Assembly: GCF_002776575.1 (NCBI RefSeq)
Contig: NZ_CP022548.1
Coordinates: 821,001 to 885,000 of the forward strand
Direction: 5' to 3'
Source: Sphingorhabdus sp. YGSMI21
GTDB lineage: Bacteria > Pseudomonadota > Alphaproteobacteria > Sphingomonadales > Sphingomonadaceae
DNA: 64,000 nucleotides
Shown: in pieces, positions 8,258-16,963 of the stretch
Layout of the letters: every line of letters starts with the position of its first letter
How positions within the stretch are numbered: position 1 is the first letter of the stretch
The notes under the pieces: model-generated
What the model saw: the letters and a program-made list of their open reading frames with translations, nothing else
The model's database searches: none
Told to the model about the DNA's origin: nothing
Made by a program: the position numbers and the translations under genes

Positions 8258-9342
8258 TGATCCTCATCGGCTGGTACGTTGATGGTTATCGTCGGTCCGG
8301 ACGATGGAGGCCACGTCGTGACAGCCGAAATCGCGGCGCCGTCACCGGTCGCCGACAGAAGAACGCCCGGCGTCGGCAATTTGTCCAGATCGGGAAATAT
8401 GATATTCTGGTCCAGCCGCATCATGACCGGGGTAAATCTTGCTTCCCGGCTACCGCCAGTCAGACCGCCAAGCCGGTTTGCGTAAACCGAAGCGGCGCGT
8501 CCGGCGTCCCCCAGAGGCATCAGATATCCGTCTTCCGATCCACCGGCACGATAGATGGAAAACGGACCGAAATCCTGCGGATCCCGGCAATAGACACCGG
8601 GTTCCTCGCCATCGGCTGTATCATTGACCGGGATGTTCAGGAAGCCAGCCGACAGGGCATCGGTCATTGTCGGCTTGATTCGCTTGACCCTGTCACTCAG
8701 CTTCAATGCATTTTCGCATGGCAGAATTACGGCAGCGGCGGGCCCGGAAACAATCTCTTCCGGCCAGCTTATATCATTCAATATCGGCATCAGCGAGGCC
8801 GCCAGTTCCTCCGCCGACAGTTCGGCAGTGGTGAAGCGGATTTTCACCAGCCAGCCATTGAGCGGCAACATGGCAACCCCGGTGCTTTTGAATTCGTTTC
8901 CGGACGTGCTGTACACCGCCATCAATCCGCTCGCTTCGGACTGGCCCGGCGGGGTGAACGCCGACGAGAGATATTCGCTGGTACCCGGCAGCAAATTGAC
9001 ATTGCCGCGCAAGGCCTGATTCGCTGCGTCGAACCACAGGGGCACACTGTTAACCGCGGCGCGATAGAAGAACAGCGTCAGCCGGGTCTGCCCGTCATCC
9101 CCGTAATATTGCCCGTAAACATCCAGCTCCTCGTCGGTCAGGTCGCGGATATATTGCCTGTCAAAACCGCCAAGCCGCGCCGGCATCGTCATGCCGCTTT
9201 TCTGGTGATCCCAGTCTTCGCCTGCGGTCGCCTCGATTGTTCTCTGTTCGGGCTGCGCTTGTGCGGCAGCCGAAAAGAATAGGGCCGACATGCAGATAAC
9301 GCCCCATAGGGTCCTGCCATATGATTTTAGCGGTCCGCGCAT
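8254..9342 (-). CDS. Secreted protein of unknown function
   Basis: The 362-residue product has a clear Sec signal peptide (residues 1-30, hydrophobic core ending AAAQAQ). The mature protein is mixed alpha/beta with a possible duplicated layout: two stretches dealing with FFYRAA / VWFDAA and later YRAGGSEDGY. Only two cysteines (LPCENA and VYCRDP) are obvious in the mature part and may form a disulfide. No catalytic motif is recognised. A strong Shine-Dalgarno (GGAGGGAG, about 12 bases upstream) supports the start. It is transcribed between metK (73 bases upstream) and trmB (4-base overlap). Similar proteins of unknown role are likely in other sphingomonads, but this is not checked. Confidence 0.65.
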   Translation of the reverse strand: MRGPLKSYGRTLWGVICMSALFFSAAAQAQPEQRTIEATAGEDWDHQKSGMTMPARLGGFDRQYIRDLTDEELDVYGQYYGDDGQTRLTLFFYRAAVNSVPLWFDAANQALRGNVNLLPGTSEYLSSAFTPPGQSEASGLMAVYSTSGNEFKSTGVAMLPLNGWLVKIRFTTAELSAEELAASLMPILNDISWPEEIVSGPAAAVILPCENALKLSDRVKRIKPTMTDALSAGFLNIPVNDTADGEEPGVYCRDPQDFGPFSIYRAGGSEDGYLMPLGDAGRAASVYANRLGGLTGGSREARFTPVMMRLDQNIIFPDLDKLPTPGVLLSATGDGAAISAVTTWPPSSGPTITINVPADEDQ

Positions 9343-9415
9343 GATGATCTCTCTCCCTCCGGTTATCGATAGAGAATAGACGATAATCGGGCGCGCGAAT
9401 AGCCGGGTTGTGGAC

Positions 9416-10627
9416 CTAGATGGCCGCTTTCAGCGCGTCCACCAGATCGGTCTTCTCCCAGGTGAAGAAATCGCCGGTCGCCTTGCGGCCGAAATGGCCA
9501 TAAGCCGCGGTCGGCGAATAGATCGGCTTGTTCAGACCGAGATGGGTGCGGATGCCTTTCGGTGTCAGGCGGACCAGCTGCGGCAATATTTCCTCCAGCT
9601 TCTCCTCGCTCACCTTGCCGGTGCCGTGCAGGTCGACATTGATCGACAGCGGCTCGGCCACGCCGATCGCGTAGGACAGCTGGATCGCGCAGCGTTTGGC
9701 GAGGCCGGCCGCGACGATATTCTTCGCAAGATAGCGGGTGATATAGGCGGCAGACCGGTCGACCTTGGTCGGGTCCTTGCCGGAAAAAGCGCCGCCGCCG
9801 TGGGGGCTAGCGCCGCCATAGGTGTCGACGATGATCTTGCGACCGGTGAGGCCGGCGTCACCGTCAGGACCGCCGATTTCAAAGCGACCGGTCGGATTGA
9901 CGTGGATCACCGTATTGTCGGTAATGAAACCGTCGGGCAATATCTTGCGGAACACACCCATCACATAATCATATAATTCTTCGTAGAGTGCCGGATTGTC
10001 GCTGCCCTTGAAATAGCCCGGCGCGTGCTGTGTCGAGACCACCAGGGCAACCGCCTCTACCGGTACTTCATTGACGTAGCGCAGGGTGACCTGGCTCTTG
10101 CTGTCGGGCTCCAGAAACGGCGCTTTGCCGCTGTGACGGTCAGCCGCCATCTGTTTCAGTATCTCGTGCGAATATTGCAGCGTTGCCGGCATCAGGTCCG
10201 GCGTCTCGTCGCTGGCATAGCCGAACATGATGCCCTGGTCGCCGGCACCCTCGTCCTTGTTGCCGCTTTCATCCACGCCCTGCGCGATATGCGCCGATTG
10301 CGGATGGAGATAATTTTCGAAGGTCAGATTCTGCCAGTGGAAACCGTCCTGCTCGTAACCGATTTTCTTCACCGTCTCGCGGACCGCGGTCTGGATCTCT
10401 TCCTGCGCGCCCGGCGCCCAGTTGCCATCGGTATCGATCATGCCCTTGCCGCGCACTTCGCCGGCCAGAATCACCCGGTCGGTCGTGGTCATCGTCTCGC
10501 ATGCGACCCGCGCTTCCGGATCCTTGGCGAGGAACAGGTCGACGATGGCATCGGAAATCTGGTCCGAAACCTTGTCGGGATGACCTTCAGAGACCGATTC
10601 GGACGTGAATATAAATTCTGAACGCAT
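9416..10627 (-). CDS. metK: S-adenosylmethionine synthetase (methionine adenosyltransferase)
   Basis: The enzyme makes SAM from methionine and ATP. The start at 10627 gives the canonical [19 protein letters not shown]; a 16-codon upstream extension has no family support. At 403 residues it is slightly longer than E. coli MetK, as in other alphaproteobacteria. The ATP-binding [12 protein letters not shown] and the phosphate loop [19 protein letters not shown] are intact. The 69-base leader holds a short inverted repeat at 10681 but is too short for the known SAM-II type riboswitches. The product supplies SAM to trmB and other methyltransferases here, but no operon with them is certain. Confidence 0.98.
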   Translation of the reverse strand: MRSEFIFTSESVSEGHPDKVSDQISDAIVDLFLAKDPEARVACETMTTTDRVILAGEVRGKGMIDTDGNWAPGAQEEIQTAVRETVKKIGYEQDGFHWQNLTFENYLHPQSAHIAQGVDESGNKDEGAGDQGIMFGYASDETPDLMPATLQYSHEILKQMAADRHSGKAPFLEPDSKSQVTLRYVNEVPVEAVALVVSTQHAPGYFKGSDNPALYEELYDYVMGVFRKILPDGFITDNTVIHVNPTGRFEIGGPDGDAGLTGRKIIVDTYGGASPHGGGAFSGKDPTKVDRSAAYITRYLAKNIVAAGLAKRCAIQLSYAIGVAEPLSINVDLHGTGKVSEEKLEEILPQLVRLTPKGIRTHLGLNKPIYSPTAAYGHFGRKATGDFFTWEKTDLVDALKAAI

Positions 10628-10680
10628 GGCAAAAATCCTGATTTTGAGCCGAAATGACGTCGGCCACAGAGACATAAGGA

Positions 10681-10698
10681 AAAGTTTATATCTACTTT
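10681..10698. promoter_or_regulatory. Inverted repeat upstream of metK, candidate operator/promoter
   Basis: AAAGT (10681-10685) and ACTTT (10694-10698) form a perfect inverted repeat around the AT-only-rich core TTATATCT. It lies 54 bases before the metK start and touches the lnt stop codon. Read on the minus strand the core gives GATATAAA, which could also be a -10 element. A methionine-cycle regulator site is possible, but the arms are only 5 bases. Confidence 0.35.
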
Positions 10699-12244
10699 AA
10701 CGGGCGCGCACGCGGATGGCAATGGAAGATAGAAGCAAAATCAGCGCCAGACCCAGCGGCAGCAGATTGCCGTGGCGCGCGAACAGGGTAGGTGCCTTGG
10801 CCTGCGGCAGACGGCTGTCGATCCGGCCCGCCTGCCCCATCGGTACGCTGGCCCGGATCGCACCATCGGCATCAATGACGGCCGAAATGCCGGTCGGCGT
10901 CGAACGGATCACCGGCAGCCCTTCTTCGATAGCCCGCAAGCGCGCCTGCGCCAGATGCTGCGGCGGACCCCAGCTGCCGAACCAGGCGTCATTGGACGGG
11001 TTGAAGATGAAATCCGGACGATTGTCGCGATCGACGACCTGTCCCGAGAAGATGATTTCGTAGCAGACCTGCAGCCCGGCCTTGCCGAGCGCGCCCAGAT
11101 CGAGCGACCGGGCGCCGGGGCCCGGCCAGAAATCGAAATCCCCTGGCGCCAGGCGGGACAGGCCAATAGCGGACAAAAGCGGCCGCATCGGCAAATATTC
11201 GCCATATGGCACGAGATGGGACTTGTCGTAACGCCCGATCAGCTGATGGCCAGAATCCATCGCAAAAACACTGTTCCGGGCACCGACCGCGCGTCCTTCC
11301 GCTGCGTCAAATTCCAGCTTGAGCGCGCCGAGCACCAGCACGTCGCCGGGCTTCATCAGCATACCGAGCTGCTGCCGGACAAATTCCGGCGGGCGGCCAT
11401 AATAATAGCGGGCCGGATAGCCGGTCTCGAGATAATCGGGAATCGCCGCTTCCGGCCAGAAAATGATCCGCGGATCATCGTCTTCGCGCAGCGTCAGTTC
11501 CGCCAGCTTGGCCAGATTCTGCTCTTCATAGCCAGCTTTCCATTTGTCCTGCTGGCCGATATTGGGCTGGACCACGGTGATTTGCGGCTGGTCCGCAGAT
11601 ATCTCGCCGGGCCGGGGTTGCGGCAGCAGCGAAAGCCCGGCGAAAATCAGCAGCAGCGGCAGCGCGGCCCGCCATTTTTTCAGGCAGAGCAGCCACAGGC
11701 CGCCGGCGCCGGCGATCAGGATCGCGGACAGGCCATAGGAACCGACAAAAATGCTGGCACCGGCCATCTGGCCAAGCGGCAGCGCGACCGACCCGAGCGG
11801 ATTCCAGATGAACCCGCTGAACACCCAGCTTCTGAGCCATTCGGTGATGATCCAGAGGCCTGCCATCGCCAGGATGAACACCGCCGGCCTGTTCCTGCCC
11901 AGCCAATAGGCGGCCAGCGCCGCCAGCGCAGGATAGACCGCCAGATAGAGCGACAGCAGGACCACTGCGATATAGCCGAGCCACTCGGGCATCGCCGCCT
12001 GGAAGGTGAAAGCCTTCGCGATCCAGTTCAAGCCGATGATGAAATGTCCCACACCGAACAGCCAGCCGGTGAAAAAAGCGGCCTTGCGGCTCTGCGCCTG
12101 CATCACCAATGCCATCCACAGGGCCAGCATCAATATGGTCAGCGGCCAGAGATTCAGCGGCGCGAAGCCGGTTGCGCTCAGCCCGCCCGCAAACAGCGAG
12201 ATTGCGTAGGGATGGCGGGCGATCATTTCACGGAGTTTTGACAC
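10697..12244 (-). CDS. lnt: Apolipoprotein N-acyltransferase
   Basis: Lnt adds the third acyl chain to the N-terminal cysteine of lipoproteins in the inner membrane. The 515-residue protein has an N-terminal membrane part of about seven helices (residues 10-215) followed by a periplasmic nitrilase domain and a last helix at about 488-508. The catalytic triad is complete: Glu in FWPEAAIPDYLE, Lys in YDKSHLVPYGEYLP, and Cys in QVCYEIIFSG. It is upstream of metK on the same strand with 69 bases between; many alphaproteobacteria keep lnt-metK-trmB in this order, so the cluster is conserved. It is divergent from a secreted protein gene at 12323. Confidence 0.96.
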   Translation of the reverse strand: MSKLREMIARHPYAISLFAGGLSATGFAPLNLWPLTILMLALWMALVMQAQSRKAAFFTGWLFGVGHFIIGLNWIAKAFTFQAAMPEWLGYIAVVLLSLYLAVYPALAALAAYWLGRNRPAVFILAMAGLWIITEWLRSWVFSGFIWNPLGSVALPLGQMAGASIFVGSYGLSAILIAGAGGLWLLCLKKWRAALPLLLIFAGLSLLPQPRPGEISADQPQITVVQPNIGQQDKWKAGYEEQNLAKLAELTLREDDDPRIIFWPEAAIPDYLETGYPARYYYGRPPEFVRQQLGMLMKPGDVLVLGALKLEFDAAEGRAVGARNSVFAMDSGHQLIGRYDKSHLVPYGEYLPMRPLLSAIGLSRLAPGDFDFWPGPGARSLDLGALGKAGLQVCYEIIFSGQVVDRDNRPDFIFNPSNDAWFGSWGPPQHLAQARLRAIEEGLPVIRSTPTGISAVIDADGAIRASVPMGQAGRIDSRLPQAKAPTLFARHGNLLPLGLALILLLSSIAIRVRAR

Positions 12245-12322
12245 CAGCGGCTTTTGCCGTGTTCGCGATCACCATTCAATTGCTAATTGCCGCAAGCGCC
12301 ATTTGCTTGCTATCGTCCGGCC

Positions 12323-13012
12323 ATGAAGATGATGACCCTCCTGACGCTCGCGCTGGCGCAACCGGCGGCCAGCCCGCCGGAACCTCTGGAGCAAAAGCAG
12401 CAGCAGGCGCTTGCCTGCGTCGCGGTTCTTGCGATCGTCGCCTCGGAGCAGGAACGCGGCGTGCCCGCAGCGCTCGACTATCCCTTGCTCGCCGAACGCG
12501 GCGCGACCTATGCCGGGCTGGTCGGCCAGCAGATCATGGCGGATAGCGACCGAAGCAGGGAACAGGTCCGCGACGCGATGATAGCGGCAGTTGCCGAACG
12601 CCAGACCACCGCGCAGGCTGCCGCCGATCCGGACGAGGCGCTCGGCAGCGAGATGGCGACCTGCCTGCCCCTGCTCGATGCCGCGGTACCGCCCCAGCCG
12701 AAACCGGACCTGACCCAGTGCGCCGGCATGCTGCAACTGGCCTATGAGGAAGTCCACGACCGCGAAGGCCTGTCCAAGACCGCGCAGGATCTCAAAACCC
12801 TGGCATCCGTGCTCGACAGCCGCGCGCGCGATCAAATGCGCGCCGAGGGACTGAGCGGTCAGGAGAGCGACATATTATTGACCCGGAGCCGCGAAGCGAT
12901 GCTCGCCGAGGCCAGAGAGCGGGAATCGGCGGGTCAGGGTTCCAATCTGGATTTCGAACATTGTTTCACCCTTGCCGCTCCCGAAGACAAGCAGAGAAAA
13001 TATGAACATTGA
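12323..13012 (+). CDS. Secreted hypothetical protein, helical
   Basis: The ATG at 12323 gives a 229-residue product starting [17 protein letters not shown], a short export signal. The mature protein is mostly helical, with cysteines in pairs of regions (ACVAVL near 32, CLPLLD near 115, CAGML near 133, CFTLA near 216) that could form two disulfides. No known domain is recognised. It is divergent from lnt and its stop overlaps the VOC gene start by 11 bases. A weak Shine-Dalgarno leaves the start with moderate support. Confidence 0.6.
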   Translation: MKMMTLLTLALAQPAASPPEPLEQKQQQALACVAVLAIVASEQERGVPAALDYPLLAERGATYAGLVGQQIMADSDRSREQVRDAMIAAVAERQTTAQAAADPDEALGSEMATCLPLLDAAVPPQPKPDLTQCAGMLQLAYEEVHDREGLSKTAQDLKTLASVLDSRARDQMRAEGLSGQESDILLTRSREAMLAEARERESAGQGSNLDFEHCFTLAAPEDKQRKYEH

Positions 13013-13442
13013 AGCCCGCCCGCCTTTACGCCCTTTCCATCTCGCCTTTCCGGTCCATGATCTTGAGGCCGCCCGCACCTTCTATGGCGAACTGATGGGT
13101 TGCGACGAGGGTCGCAGCGACACGCACTGGATCGACTTCAACCTGTTCGGGCACCAGATTGTCACTCATCTCGACGCAAATTTCAGGCCCCGCCCGATGG
13201 TCAACCCGGTCGACGGGGAACAGGTTCCGGTGCCGCATTTCGGTGTCGTGCTGACCATGGCCACCTGGCAGGCGCTCGCCGATCGCCTGACCGCAGCCGC
13301 TGTCGACTTTGTCATCCCGCCGACGATCCGCTTCGCAGGACAGGTCGGCGAGCAGGCGACGATGTTTTTTCAGGATCCGAGCGGCAATGCGCTCGAGTTC
13401 AAGGCCTTTGCCAGCGACGACCAGCTGTTCGCCACGGACTGA
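13002..13442 (+). CDS. VOC family protein (glyoxalase/dioxygenase superfamily)
   Basis: The 146-residue protein has two beta-alpha-beta-beta-beta modules. The first starts at [18 protein letters not shown], with the histidine of HLAFPV as a metal-ligand position. The second includes PHFGVVLTM and ends in [15 protein letters not shown], where the Glu of LEFK is the usual last ligand. The superfamily covers glyoxalase I, extradiol dioxygenases, fosfomycin resistance enzymes and others, and the substrate cannot be fixed here. The start at 13002 (MNIEARPPL) sits within the previous gene's last codons, giving an 11-base overlap. It is convergent with the TetR gene. Confidence 0.85.
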   Translation: MNIEARPPLRPFHLAFPVHDLEAARTFYGELMGCDEGRSDTHWIDFNLFGHQIVTHLDANFRPRPMVNPVDGEQVPVPHFGVVLTMATWQALADRLTAAAVDFVIPPTIRFAGQVGEQATMFFQDPSGNALEFKAFASDDQLFATD

Positions 13443-13455
13443 GCGCTAGGGAAGC

Positions 13456-14052
13456 CTAGGCTTCATGCTCGCATTTCCAGCGCTCCAGAGCATCTTCCAG
13501 CTGCCGTTCGGCCATATCGCGCGCGGAATCCCGCGGCAGGCCAAGTGACCCGGCCAGCCGTTCACCGATCAGCGCATCGCCCAGCGCCATCAGCACCAGC
13601 GCCAGCGTGTCATCATGCTTTTCGCGATCATCATGGCCGTCGTCGCCAATGTCGTCGACCAGAACATGAATGGCATCGACAATCGGGTCGAGCGCGTCCT
13701 CGTTGCCGGTCAGCATCATCCACGACCAGAGCGCCGCTCCGCCCTGCTTGTCAAAAGCATCGAACGTCAGGTCGACAATGTCGCGCACGGTGCCTTCGCC
13801 GGTGCGCGATTTGAGGATCGCCTGCGCGATCATGCCACAGACTTCATCGGACAGATAAGCGGCCAGCGCTTTCTGCAGGCCCGAGGCGGACCCGAAATGG
13901 TGGAGCAGATTGGCGTGGGTGCGCCCGATTCGGCTGGCGACAGCCTTCAGCGTCACCGATTGCGGTCCCGTTTCGATCAGCAGGTCGCGGGCAGCACCAA
14001 GCGCCATGCTGCGGCTTTCTTCCGGAGAGAGACGTCTCTTTGCTATTGACAT
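13456..14052 (-). CDS. TetR family transcriptional regulator
   Basis: The 198-residue protein has an N-terminal helix-turn-helix at about residues 12-60 (SMALGAARDLLIETGPQS to LLHHFGSASGLQKAL). That is the TetR pattern with the HHFGS stretch in place of the usual YYHFGSK. The rest is an all-helical ligand-binding domain. An Asp/His-rich stretch (DDIGDDGHDDREKHDD) near residue 130 is unusual and could bind metal. It is divergent from the PF10118 gene at 14120 with 67 bases between starts, so it most likely controls that gene and itself. Confidence 0.88.
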   Translation of the reverse strand: MSIAKRRLSPEESRSMALGAARDLLIETGPQSVTLKAVASRIGRTHANLLHHFGSASGLQKALAAYLSDEVCGMIAQAILKSRTGEGTVRDIVDLTFDAFDKQGGAALWSWMMLTGNEDALDPIVDAIHVLVDDIGDDGHDDREKHDDTLALVLMALGDALIGERLAGSLGLPRDSARDMAERQLEDALERWKCEHEA

Positions 14053-14119
14053 TTATGTAAGTAGCCTTATTGTCATTGATGTTAGCCATAGGCTGCATTT
14101 CGCATAATGGAAACATCTG
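14053..14119. promoter_or_regulatory. Divergent control region between the TetR gene and PF10118 paralogue 2
   Basis: The 67-base spacer serves both starts and must hold both promoters. It contains the short palindrome AGCC-ATA-GGCT (14084-14094) and a second partial TAGCC copy at 14072. These are candidate TetR half-sites, seen but not tested. Confidence 0.4.
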
Positions 14120-15019
14120 ATGAATATGCCTGGCATTGACCATATCGAACCGGAACCAATCGACACGCCGACGCCGGCGGGTCATGAAATCACGCCCCGC
14201 GACCGCAGGTTCGGTCGGGAGGAGGGCTATGATCCTGCAAAATACTGGCAAAATGGCGATCCGGTGGCGACGGCCTTCTACAATTGCCTGTCGCTCACCT
14301 TTCCCCGCGGCGAGGCTTTTTTCATCGAAAGCGTGAAGGAATTCCGCGATCATACGCCGCCGCAACTGCAGAAGGAAATCCGCGCCTTCGTCCAGCAGGA
14401 AGTGATCCACAGTCGCGAACATCTGGCGCTCAACCGCCGGGTCGAGGAAAATGGCTATGACACCAGCCGGATCGAACAGCGTATCACCGAATCGCTGGCC
14501 ATGACCAAGGGCCGCCCGAAAATCACCAATCTGGCGGCAACGATGATTCTCGAACATTTTACCGCGATCACGGCCCAGCAATTTCTCGCCAATCCCCGCC
14601 ACTGGAAGGATTCGGACGAGGAAACTGCCGACCTGTGGCGCTGGCACGCGCTCGAAGAGATAGAGCATAAGGGCGTTGCCTATGACACCTGGCTCTACGC
14701 GACCCGGAACTGGAGCCGCTGGCAACGCTGGAAGGTGAAGGCACTGATGATGCTGGTGATCACCCGAAATTTCTGGGGCAACCGCTGGAACGATACGCTC
14801 GATCTGCTGGCGCAGGATGGCATTACCGGATGGCGGGTAAAACTCAGACTGCTAAAATTCCTGCTGGTCGAGCCGGGCATTGCGCGGGCGATCATCATTC
14901 CGTGGATCAAATTTTTCCTGCCCGGATTCCATCCGTGGAACGAGGATGACCGACACCTGATACAGCGCGCGGAAAGCGACTATGACGCGGCGATAAACGG
15001 GCGGCCGGCTGCCGCATAA
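14120..15019 (+). CDS. PF10118-family 'metal-dependent hydrolase', predicted ferritin-like diiron protein (paralogue 2)
   Basis: The 299-residue protein is a paralogue of the gene at 6408. They share long blocks such as QQE-IHSREH, LEEIEHKGVAYDTWL (one residue different) and FHPW--DDR-LI. The same ferritin-like ligand order appears: E65 (GEAFF), E94/H97 (QQEVIH), E145 (LEHFTA) and E180/H183 (LEEIEH). A hydrophobic segment at about 200-215 (LMMLVITRNFW) and one near 265 suggest membrane contact. Divergence from a TetR gene suggests induction by a small, probably hydrophobic, ligand. The enzymatic role is unknown; family annotation as hydrolase is not backed by a visible hydrolase motif. Confidence 0.78.
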   Translation: MNMPGIDHIEPEPIDTPTPAGHEITPRDRRFGREEGYDPAKYWQNGDPVATAFYNCLSLTFPRGEAFFIESVKEFRDHTPPQLQKEIRAFVQQEVIHSREHLALNRRVEENGYDTSRIEQRITESLAMTKGRPKITNLAATMILEHFTAITAQQFLANPRHWKDSDEETADLWRWHALEEIEHKGVAYDTWLYATRNWSRWQRWKVKALMMLVITRNFWGNRWNDTLDLLAQDGITGWRVKLRLLKFLLVEPGIARAIIIPWIKFFLPGFHPWNEDDRHLIQRAESDYDAAINGRPAAA

Positions 15020-15043
15020 AGTCCGGGGTCTAAGCGGGCACGC

Positions 15044-15595
15044 TCAATGCGCCGCTCTGTTCATGTCCACTTTTTCGACCCACTCGGGGAAGAAGCTGGG
15101 TTCGCGGTTGGACCAGCCGGGCGCCGTCGCAGCGGCTTCGCTGATCGACTGCAACAGGCCCTTGCGGGTTTTCGGGTGCAGATGGGGTAGCGCCGCAGCC
15201 GCGCAAAAGGCACCGGGCAGCCACGGACGCGAATCCGGACCGAGCAGGCGCTCGTAAAGAAAACGGAAGGCGGGAAAGCTGTGAATACGGCCCTGCCCCA
15301 GATCATAAGCCGCAAGCGAAATCAGCGATGGCATGAACGCCTCGATACTGTCGATCGCACAATCTTCGGGAATGGCTTTGCGAATGTCACGGATCCGCCG
15401 GTACAGGGAAATCTGGACCTGGATGCCCGCTTCCTCGACCTTGTCGCGCGACCAGGTTTCCACGGCGTCGGAACGTTCGAGACCGACATCCAGCGACCGG
15501 CGGATATAGCGCTGGGTCGCCGAGCTGAAGCTCGCAAATTCTTTCATCTCGGCCAGCGTCATCGCGCCGGGGACGGATCGTGTTTCCTTGGTCAT
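15044..15595 (-). CDS. Hypothetical protein, helical
   Basis: The start at 15595 (MTKETRSVPG) is preceded by AGGAG at about 10 bases, better than an upstream ATG at 15634. The 183-residue product is soluble, predicted alpha-helical, with no signal peptide, and no known domain recognised. A central region (MPSLISLAAYDLGQGRIH) precedes a Pro/His-rich loop (LPHLHPKTRKG). It is convergent with paralogue 2 of PF10118 and divergent from the histidine kinase gene. No function is proposed. Confidence 0.6.
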   Translation of the reverse strand: MTKETRSVPGAMTLAEMKEFASFSSATQRYIRRSLDVGLERSDAVETWSRDKVEEAGIQVQISLYRRIRDIRKAIPEDCAIDSIEAFMPSLISLAAYDLGQGRIHSFPAFRFLYERLLGPDSRPWLPGAFCAAAALPHLHPKTRKGLLQSISEAAATAPGWSNREPSFFPEWVEKVDMNRAAH

Positions 15596-15729
15596 CTCTT
15601 CGCAACTCCTCGTGGACTCATCCCACGAAGACATTTGACCAAAACATGGTTAGCAATTGGTTAAGCATGGGCCGATTATTGCGCCTCGGCCGCGCAGAGT
15701 GGGAAAATTGCGCGCCAGACTTATAAAGT

Positions 15730-15757
15730 TTCGACCAACCGCAACCATGGTTCGACC
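15730..15757 (+). promoter_or_regulatory. Tandem TTCGACC repeats upstream of the LytS/LytTR pair, candidate LytTR site
   Basis: TTCGACC occurs at 15730-15736 and again at 15751-15757, exactly 21 bases apart, or two helical turns. LytTR regulators typically bind two direct repeats with this periodicity. The palindrome AACCATGGTT (15743-15752) lies between and overlaps the second copy. The site is about 75-100 bases before the kinase start, in a 234-base intergenic region. Autoregulation is inferred. Confidence 0.45.
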
Positions 15758-15829
15758 GGTCACGATTCCCCTAGAGACAATTGATACCATATTGGCCTAA
15801 GCTGACTCGAAACCGAGAATTGAACGCAT

Positions 15830-16963
15830 ATGAGAAAATTTGAACTGGGAAACCACAAGCCGTCGGTCGGACATCAGGTCGCCATCCTGTCGATCCTCGG
15901 ATTCTGGTTTTTCTACATGATCGTCCTGACATTGCGGGCATCGATCGGCGACTGGCCGGCGCAGGGCGAAATGGTCATGCGCCGGACCGTGGTGACGATT
16001 TTCGGTATCGGCACCACCTATCTGCTCTATCTGTTTCTCCGGCAGTTCGAGGACCGGGCGCTCTCGACGCGGATCATCACCGCCTTTGCCGCCGCGATCC
16101 CCTGCGCCATCATCATCGCCTCGTTCAACCATTATGTCTTCAACGTCTATTATCCCGAAAATCTGTGGGACGAAGCGCATGTCGAGGAAATGCGCAAATA
16201 TATGTCGCAGGAAAATCTGGCGTTCAAGGCGATCTTCGAAGACGCCACGTCGCGCTTTTTCTTCATCGTCAGCTGGACCTCCCTCTATCTGACCCTGAGC
16301 TATGCCGGCAGGGTCCGGCAGGTCGAGCGCAAGGCCGCCCGCTTCGCCCAGGCGGCGCAGGATGCCGAATTGCGGTCGCTGCGCTATCAGGTCAATCCGC
16401 ATTTCCTGTTCAACACGCTCAACAGCCTGAGCACCCTGGTGATGCGCAGCCAGCCGGAAGAAGCCGAGGAGATGATCCTCAACCTGTCGAAATTTTACCG
16501 CACCAGCCTGTCGGGCGATCCGCTGGAAGACGTGCCGCTGTCGGAAGAGGTGCATCTGCAAAATCTCTATCTCGATATCGAGGCGGTGCGCTTCCCCGAA
16601 CGGCTGCGGACCAAGGTGAATATTCCCGACGACCTGCTGGGCGTTCTGGTTCCGGGCCTGATCCTGCAGCCGCTGGTCGAGAATGCGATCAAGCATAGTG
16701 TTGCCCACAGCAAGCGTCCGGTGACCATTTCGATCAGCGCGCGGTCCGATGGCGACAATCTGATCCTCACGGTGGCCGATGACGGCGATCCGCGACCGGT
16801 CGATCTGCAGGATAGCGACGCAAGCAGCGGCATCGGTCTGGCCAATGTCCGCGACCGGCTGGAAACGCGCTTTGGCCGGCAGGCCGGTCTGCAGACTGTA
16901 CGTCCGGCAGAAGGCGGCTATATTGCGCAGCTGACCCTCCCGTTGATGCTGGACAACCCATGA
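15830..16963 (+). CDS. LytS/YehU-type sensor histidine kinase
   Basis: The 377-residue kinase has four likely membrane helices (about 17-40, 52-68, 80-105, 136-156). A short coiled linker follows, then the His_kinase (PF06580) core with the phospho-acceptor H191 in QVNPHFLFNTLNSL. The C-terminal ATPase domain shows the N box LVENAIKHS and G boxes VADDGDP and GIGLANVRDRL. No separate periplasmic sensor domain is present, so the signal is probably sensed in or at the membrane. The stop overlaps the response regulator start by 4 bases, so the two are a coupled pair. Confidence 0.92.
   Translation: MRKFELGNHKPSVGHQVAILSILGFWFFYMIVLTLRASIGDWPAQGEMVMRRTVVTIFGIGTTYLLYLFLRQFEDRALSTRIITAFAAAIPCAIIIASFNHYVFNVYYPENLWDEAHVEEMRKYMSQENLAFKAIFEDATSRFFFIVSWTSLYLTLSYAGRVRQVERKAARFAQAAQDAELRSLRYQVNPHFLFNTLNSLSTLVMRSQPEEAEEMILNLSKFYRTSLSGDPLEDVPLSEEVHLQNLYLDIEAVRFPERLRTKVNIPDDLLGVLVPGLILQPLVENAIKHSVAHSKRPVTISISARSDGDNLILTVADDGDPRPVDLQDSDASSGIGLANVRDRLETRFGRQAGLQTVRPAEGGYIAQLTLPLMLDNP

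Noticed and set aside
10628..10696. SAM-II or SAM/SAH riboswitch before metK
   Set aside because: The 69-base spacer has no matching conserved core or pseudoknot pattern that I can see.
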